64,000 nucleotides of DNA from Pseudomonas chlororaphis subsp. chlororaphis (GTDB lineage Bacteria; Pseudomonadota; Gammaproteobacteria; Pseudomonadales; Pseudomonadaceae). Positions 60,173 through 64,000 of the stretch are shown here, one piece after another. The notes below the pieces were generated by a model, which made no database searches, was not told the origin of the DNA, and saw nothing but the letters and a program-made list of their open reading frames with translations. The position numbers and the translations under genes are program-made. The stretch is taken from contig NZ_CP027712.1 in assembly GCF_003945765.1 (NCBI RefSeq), positions 434,001 through 498,000 on the forward strand. Reading direction: 5' to 3'. Each line of letters starts with the position of its first letter. Positions within the stretch are counted from its first letter, which is position 1.

Positions 60173-62392
60173 TCAATACAGGTCCACAGGGTCAACATCC
60201 AGCGACCAGCGTACCTGGCGCCCGCTGGGCATCTGTTCCAGCACCAGCAGCCAGTGACTCAACAGCTTGTGCAGCGGCGCCCGGGCATTGGCCTGTAACA
60301 GCAGTTGCGCGCGATAACGCCCGGCGCGGCGCTCCATGGGCGCCGGTACCGGCCCCAGCAATTCGATACCGCCCAGGTTCATCTCGGCCAGCAAGCGCTC
60401 GGCCTCGCCGCAGGCTTCGTCGAGGAAGCCTTCGGCCTGTCCCGGCTTGTGCGCCTCGGCGCGCAGCAGCGCCAGATGGGCGAACGGCGGCAGGCCGGCG
60501 GCGCGACGTTCGCTCAAGGCCTGTTCGGCAAAGGCGAAGTAACCCTGCTCGGTCAGTTGCACCAGCAGCGGATGGTCGGCCAGGTGGGTCTGGATGATCA
60601 CCTTGCCCGGCTCTTCGGCCCGTCCGGCCCGCCCGGCGACCTGGACGATCAGCTGCGCCATGCGTTCACTGGCGCGGAAGTCGCCGGAGAACAGGCCGCC
60701 GTCGGCATCGAGGATCGAGACCAGGGTTACCCGCGGGAAGTGGTGTCCCTTGGCGAGCATCTGGGTGCCAACGAGGATGCAGGGCTGGCCCTTCTGGATG
60801 GTGGCGAACAACTGGTTCATCGCGTCCTTGCGCGAGGTGCTGTCGCGATCGACCCGCAGCACCGGGTAGTCCGGGAACAGGATTGCCAGCCGCTCCTCGG
60901 CGCGCTCGGTGCCGGCGCCGACCGGGCGCAGGTCGACCTTGCCGCATTTCGGGCAATGCCGCGGCACGCGCTCGGAGTGACCGCAGTGGTGGCAGCGCAG
61001 TTCGCCGTAGCGCTGGTGCACGGTCATCCGCGCGTCGCAGCGTTCGCACTCGGACATCCAGCCGCAGTCGTGGCACAGCAGGGTCGGCGCAAAACCACGG
61101 CGATTGAGGAACACCAGCACCTGCTGGCCTGCTGCCAGGGTCTGGCCGATGGCTTGTTGCATGGGGCCGGAAATGCCGCTGTCCAGCGGCCGGCTCTTCA
61201 CATCCAGGCGCAGGAAGCGCGGCTGCTTGGCGCCGCCGGCTCGCTCGTTCAGCCGCAACAGGCCATAACGGCCGGTGTAGGCGTTGTGCAGGCTTTCCAT
61301 CGACGGGGTGGCGGAGCCCAGCACGATGGGGATGTTTTCCTGGCGGGCGCGGACCAGGGCCAGGTCGCGGGCGTGGTAGCGCAGGCCTTCCTGCTGTTTA
61401 TAGGAGCCGTCGTGTTCTTCATCGATGATGATCAGCCCGGGGTTCTTCATCGGCGTGAACAGCGCCGAGCGGGTGCCGATAATAATGTCGGCCTCGCCGT
61501 CGCGGGCCGCCAGCCAGGCATCCAGGCGCTCGCGGTCGTTGACCGCCGAGTGCAGCAGGGCGATGCGGGCGTTGAAACGTTGTTCGAAGCGCGCCAGGGT
61601 CTGCGGGCCGAGGTTGATTTCCGGGATCAGCACCAGCGCCTGCTTGCCGGCTTCCAGGGTTTCGCGGATCAGCTGCAGATAGACTTCGGTCTTGCCGCTG
61701 CCGGTGACCCCGGCCAGCAGGAAGGCGTGATAGCTGTCGAAGCCGGAGCGGATGGCCTCATAGGCGGCGCGCTGTTCGCTGTTGAACGGCAGTTCCGGCT
61801 GGGCCAGCCAATGTTCATGGCGTTCGCCCGGGGCGTGCCGGCGGACTTCCACCTGCACCAGCTCCTTGGCCAGCAACAGGTCCAGGCTGTCCTTGCTCAG
61901 CATCAGCTTGCTCAGTAACTGGTGGGCGACGCCGTGAGGGTGCTGGGCCAGGGTCGCCAGGGCTTCGCGCTGGCGTGGGGCGCGGGCGATGCGTGGGTCG
62001 TCGAGACTGGCGCCGGGGCTGACCGACCAGAAGCGTTCCTGCCGGGCCTCGGCCGGCTCGCCCTGGCGCAGCAGGACCGGCAGCGCCCAGCTCAGGGTGT
62101 CGCCGAGGCTGTGCTGGTAGTACTGCGCGGTCCACAGGCACAGCTTGAACAGCGCGGGCGGCAGCGGCGGGGTGGCGTCCAGCAGGGCCAGTGCCGGTTT
62201 GAGTTTCTCGGCCGGGACTTCGCTGCTGTCCGTGACCTCGACCAGGATGCCGATCATTTCCCGGCGACCGAACGGCACTCGCAGGCGCATGCCCGGATGC
62301 AGCTGGGTGCGCAGTACGCCGGCAGGGGCCCGGTAATCGAACAGGCGGCGCAGGGGGGAGGGCAGGGCGAGGCGCAAAATGGCGTCGGGCAC
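60173..62392 (-). CDS. priA: Primosomal protein N' (replication restart helicase PriA)
   Basis: 3'-5' DNA helicase that binds stalled forks and reloads the replicative helicase. It is 739 residues from GTG 62392 (MPDAILRLALPSPLRRLFDYRAPAG), the length usual for this genus; ATG 62407 and an even earlier start are in frame but extend past the family N-terminus, and none has a strong ribosome-binding site. It has the N-terminal 3'-DNA-binding domain, Walker A GVTGSGKT, DEEH box, and zinc-binding cysteines in CHDCGWMSECERCD and CHHCG...CPKCG. Confidence 0.94.
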   Translation of the reverse strand: MPDAILRLALPSPLRRLFDYRAPAGVLRTQLHPGMRLRVPFGRREMIGILVEVTDSSEVPAEKLKPALALLDATPPLPPALFKLCLWTAQYYQHSLGDTLSWALPVLLRQGEPAEARQERFWSVSPGASLDDPRIARAPRQREALATLAQHPHGVAHQLLSKLMLSKDSLDLLLAKELVQVEVRRHAPGERHEHWLAQPELPFNSEQRAAYEAIRSGFDSYHAFLLAGVTGSGKTEVYLQLIRETLEAGKQALVLIPEINLGPQTLARFEQRFNARIALLHSAVNDRERLDAWLAARDGEADIIIGTRSALFTPMKNPGLIIIDEEHDGSYKQQEGLRYHARDLALVRARQENIPIVLGSATPSMESLHNAYTGRYGLLRLNERAGGAKQPRFLRLDVKSRPLDSGISGPMQQAIGQTLAAGQQVLVFLNRRGFAPTLLCHDCGWMSECERCDARMTVHQRYGELRCHHCGHSERVPRHCPKCGKVDLRPVGAGTERAEERLAILFPDYPVLRVDRDSTSRKDAMNQLFATIQKGQPCILVGTQMLAKGHHFPRVTLVSILDADGGLFSGDFRASERMAQLIVQVAGRAGRAEEPGKVIIQTHLADHPLLVQLTEQGYFAFAEQALSERRAAGLPPFAHLALLRAEAHKPGQAEGFLDEACGEAERLLAEMNLGGIELLGPVPAPMERRAGRYRAQLLLQANARAPLHKLLSHWLLVLEQMPSGRQVRWSLDVDPVDLY

Positions 62393-62463
62393 GCGGGGAA
62401 ATCTCATTGAACGGGCGGTGAAGAAGGCCCGGAGCCTAGCAGACGGTCGGTGCAAGGGACAGC

Positions 62464-62491
62464 TTGCGTGATCGCAAAGGTCTGGTAGAAT
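62464..62491 (+). promoter_or_regulatory. Probable sigma70 promoter of rpmE
   Basis: TTGCGT, a 16-base spacer and TAGAAT, about 70 bases upstream of the rpmE ATG. Good -10, fair -35. Confidence 0.6.
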
Positions 62492-62561
62492 CCGCGGCCT
62501 AATTACGTGCGGTATTCAACAATAGTGTTGGGTGGCGGCACGCTAGCCTGAGGAAGACACC

Positions 62562-62780
62562 ATGAAAGCCGATATCCATCCAGAATACCCAGCAGTTGCC
62601 GTAACCTGCAGCTGCGGCAACAAGTTCGAAACTCGTTCGACCTTCGCTAAGCCGCTGGCGATCGACGTTTGCAACGAATGCCACCCGTTCTACACCGGTA
62701 AGCAGAAGACTCTGGATACCGGCGGCCGCGTTCAGAAGTTCGCCGACCGTTTCGGCGCTTTCGGCGCGAAAAAGGCCTAA
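62562..62780 (+). CDS. rpmE: 50S ribosomal protein L31 (zinc-binding type)
   Basis: A 72-residue ribosomal protein at the subunit interface. The cysteines C16, C18, C37 and C40 identify the zinc-binding (C+) paralogue, as opposed to the zinc-free version that replaces it during zinc starvation. The start follows TGAGGAAG. Its terminator lies inside the start of the next gene. Confidence 0.97.
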   Translation: MKADIHPEYPAVAVTCSCGNKFETRSTFAKPLAIDVCNECHPFYTGKQKTLDTGGRVQKFADRFGAFGAKKA

Positions 62781-62821
62781 GGCTGATCGGTCTGGAAAGC
62801 TGTTTCAGCTTCTCCTCGCTG

Positions 62822-63604
62822 ATGAAAAAGGCGTCCCTTGCGGGCGCCTTTTTTGTGTCCGCGATTTGGCTCTCCAGCGCCCAGGCGTTCTGCCCGGCGC
62901 CGGTCGGGCTGGCCTCTGTGCAGGTCCAGCGGGTGGTCGATGGCGACACCTTGCGTCTCGTCGATGGCCGCAGCGTGCGCATGATCGGCCTCAATGCGCC
63001 GGAATTGGGCAAGAAAGGCCGCACCGACGAGCCCTTCGCGGTTGCCGCCCGCCAGCGCCTGCAGGCGTTGGTGAAGGCCAGCAACGGTCGGGTCGGCCTG
63101 CTTCCCGGTCGGGAAAGCAGGGATCACTATGGGCGGACCCTGGCCCATGTCTATGGTGCCGATGGCGCCAACCTTGAGGCGCAATTGCTTGCCGAAGGCC
63201 TGGGCTACCAGGTGGCGGTCGCGCCGAACGTCGATTTGTTCAGCTGCCAGCAAGCCGCCGAGCGTAGCGCCCGGCAGTCCCGGCTGGGGCTGTGGCGGCA
63301 ATCCTCTGTACTGAAAGCGGATCAGATAAAGGCCTCCGGATTTGCGCTGCTCAGTGGTCGGGTGAGCAAGGTGCAACGCAATCGGGGCGGTGTCTGGATC
63401 GAATTGCAGGATTCGGTTGTATTGCGCATTGCACCCAATCTGCTTGGCCAATTCGCTGGCGTGCAGCTGGACCGCCTGCCGGGGCGGCAGATCGAGGCGC
63501 GCGGCTGGGTGCTCGACCGTTCACGCAAGGGTGGTTTGAAATCGGGTCAGGCGCGCTGGATGTTGCCGTTGACCCATCCCGGAATGTTCCAGCTGGTTCA
63601 ATAA
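62822..63604 (+). CDS. Secreted thermonuclease-family (staphylococcal nuclease-like) protein
   Basis: A 260-residue exported nuclease. It has a signal peptide MKKASLAGAFFVSAIWLSSAQA, an SNase fold with VVDGDTLRLVDGRSVRMIGLNAPELG, and catalytic residues R53, E61 and R105 (DHYGRTLAHVYG) matching the staphylococcal R35/E43/R87 set. A C-terminal OB-like extension of about 100 residues is present. No clear ribosome-binding site is upstream, and the first 11 codons coincide with a terminator, so expression is probably low or from read-through. Predicted periplasmic or secreted; substrate not known. Confidence 0.9.
   Translation: MKKASLAGAFFVSAIWLSSAQAFCPAPVGLASVQVQRVVDGDTLRLVDGRSVRMIGLNAPELGKKGRTDEPFAVAARQRLQALVKASNGRVGLLPGRESRDHYGRTLAHVYGADGANLEAQLLAEGLGYQVAVAPNVDLFSCQQAAERSARQSRLGLWRQSSVLKADQIKASGFALLSGRVSKVQRNRGGVWIELQDSVVLRIAPNLLGQFAGVQLDRLPGRQIEARGWVLDRSRKGGLKSGQARWMLPLTHPGMFQLVQ
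62825..62854 (+). terminator. Rho-independent terminator of rpmE, inside the nuclease signal-peptide codons
   Basis: AAAAAGGCG-T-CCC, loop TTGC, GGG-CGCCTTTTTT: a strong hairpin with a T-run, 45 bases after the rpmE stop and overlapping codons 2-11 of the nuclease gene. Confidence 0.85.
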
Positions 63605-63631
63605 ATAAAAAATTGTAGACATTTTTTATTT
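63603..63631. terminator. AT-rich inverted repeat after the nuclease gene
   Basis: AAATAAAAAA and TTTTTTATTT flank a 9-base loop, starting at the nuclease stop codon. AT-only arms make a weak hairpin; it may be a terminator or part of the maeB control region. The rest of the 184-base gap holds a TTGACA at 63696 with no good -10. Confidence 0.45.
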
Positions 63632-63788
63632 CGATTGTGAACAGTCTATCCCTTGTGTTCCGTGGCTCTTGGCCCAAAGTCGTAGCCTGCGGGCCTTGAC
63701 AGGGGTGACTGACCAGTCTTGTAGGGACTTTGCGACACGCGTATCCTCGGCGGTCCGTCTGTCCAACAGTAAAAAGCGGAATGCCCAC

Positions 63789-64000
63789 ATGTCTGATCTG
63801 AAAACTGCCGCTCTCGAATATCACGCCAATCCCCGTCCAGGGAAACTGAGTGTCGAGCTCACCAAGGCCACCGCTACCGCCCGCGACCTGTCGCTGGCCT
63901 ACAGCCCCGGCGTAGCCGAACCAGTACGCGAAATCGCCCGCGACCCTGAACTGGCCTACAAATACACCGGCAAGGGCAACCTGGTTGCAGTCATTTCCGA
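63789..64000 (+). CDS. maeB: NADP-dependent malic enzyme (5' part; runs off the window)
   Basis: Oxidatively decarboxylates malate to pyruvate with NADPH. Only the first 70 codons are seen: MSDLKTAALEYHANPRPGKLSVELTKATATARDLSLAYSPGVAEPV, the usual N-terminus of MaeB-type enzymes, including the SPGVAEPV block near the active site. The rest (NADP-binding domain and any C-terminal phosphotransacetylase-like domain) lies beyond the window. Confidence 0.93.
   Translation, partial: MSDLKTAALEYHANPRPGKLSVELTKATATARDLSLAYSPGVAEPVREIARDPELAYKYTGKGNLVAVIS

Overview
The window is a stretch of Pseudomonas core chromosome, most likely from the P. fluorescens group. The evidence is the GC-rich codon use, a gene order that I recall as syntenic with the glnA-thiI-typA ... 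hut ... pha ... hslVU ... rpmE-maeB region of other pseudomonads, the medium-chain-length PHA cluster phaC1-phaZ-phaC2-phaD with phaF/phaI, and many intergenic REP-type repeats. I see no phage, insertion sequence, integron, CRISPR array, rRNA or tRNA. This is a judgement from reading the sequence, not a database search.

Layout. 1-4.7 kb: 5' part of glnA (minus strand, with a sigma54 promoter), thiI, typA. 4.9-10 kb: a YkgJ-type Cys-cluster protein, glycogen phosphorylase, fructose-1,6-bisphosphatase and a DUF924 protein. 10-13.8 kb: a Phd/ParE-type toxin-antitoxin pair, a PctA-like amino-acid chemoreceptor and two small lipoproteins. 13.8-30.1 kb: a complete histidine utilisation (hut) locus: hutF divergent from hutC-hutD, then hutU, an NCS1 permease (probable urocanate transporter), the ABC importer hutXWV, two tandem ammonia-lyase paralogues (hutH1, hutH2), the permease hutT, hutI and hutG. 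30.4-39.3 kb: pip-dtd, opgGH and a polar amino-acid ABC transporter. 39.5-41.4 kb: a second chemoreceptor. 41.6-47.6 kb, minus strand: ubiE-ubiJ-ubiB-hisI-hisE-tatA-tatB-tatC-rsmE. 47.8-54.7 kb: PHA metabolism. 54.9-62.4 kb: a DUF971 protein, hslU, hslV, a SPOR protein, argS and priA. 62.5-64 kb: rpmE, a secreted thermonuclease and the start of maeB.

How the parts work together. The hut locus encodes uptake of histidine and urocanate and the five-step route from histidine to glutamate and formate (HutH2, HutU, HutI, HutF, HutG). Its control can be read from the DNA. A sigma54 -24/-12 element upstream of hutU is followed by a perfect HutC-type palindrome at the predicted start site. A widely spaced TGTTAC/GTAACA pair resembling CbrB half-sites lies further upstream. 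A second HutC-type palindrome lies between hutF and hutC. Catabolite-repression (Hfq/Crc) AANAANAA motifs sit beside the ribosome-binding sites of three hut genes and within the first codons of phaC1, tying histidine use and PHA synthesis to the same carbon-control system.

Most notable observation. HutH1 aligns with HutH2 but lacks exactly the Ala-Ser-Gly triad that cyclises to the MIO electrophile, and it also lacks the active-site Tyr, although its reading frame is intact. It is therefore probably a conserved non-canonical or non-catalytic member of the lyase family kept inside a histidine operon. Other points are an rpmE terminator that doubles as the signal-peptide codons of the next gene, a heat-shock-type promoter before hslV, a Lys/Ala-rich insertion in OpgG, and a periplasmic insertion in an ABC permease. 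Nothing else looks like an undescribed multi-gene system; most of the window is ordinary housekeeping DNA.
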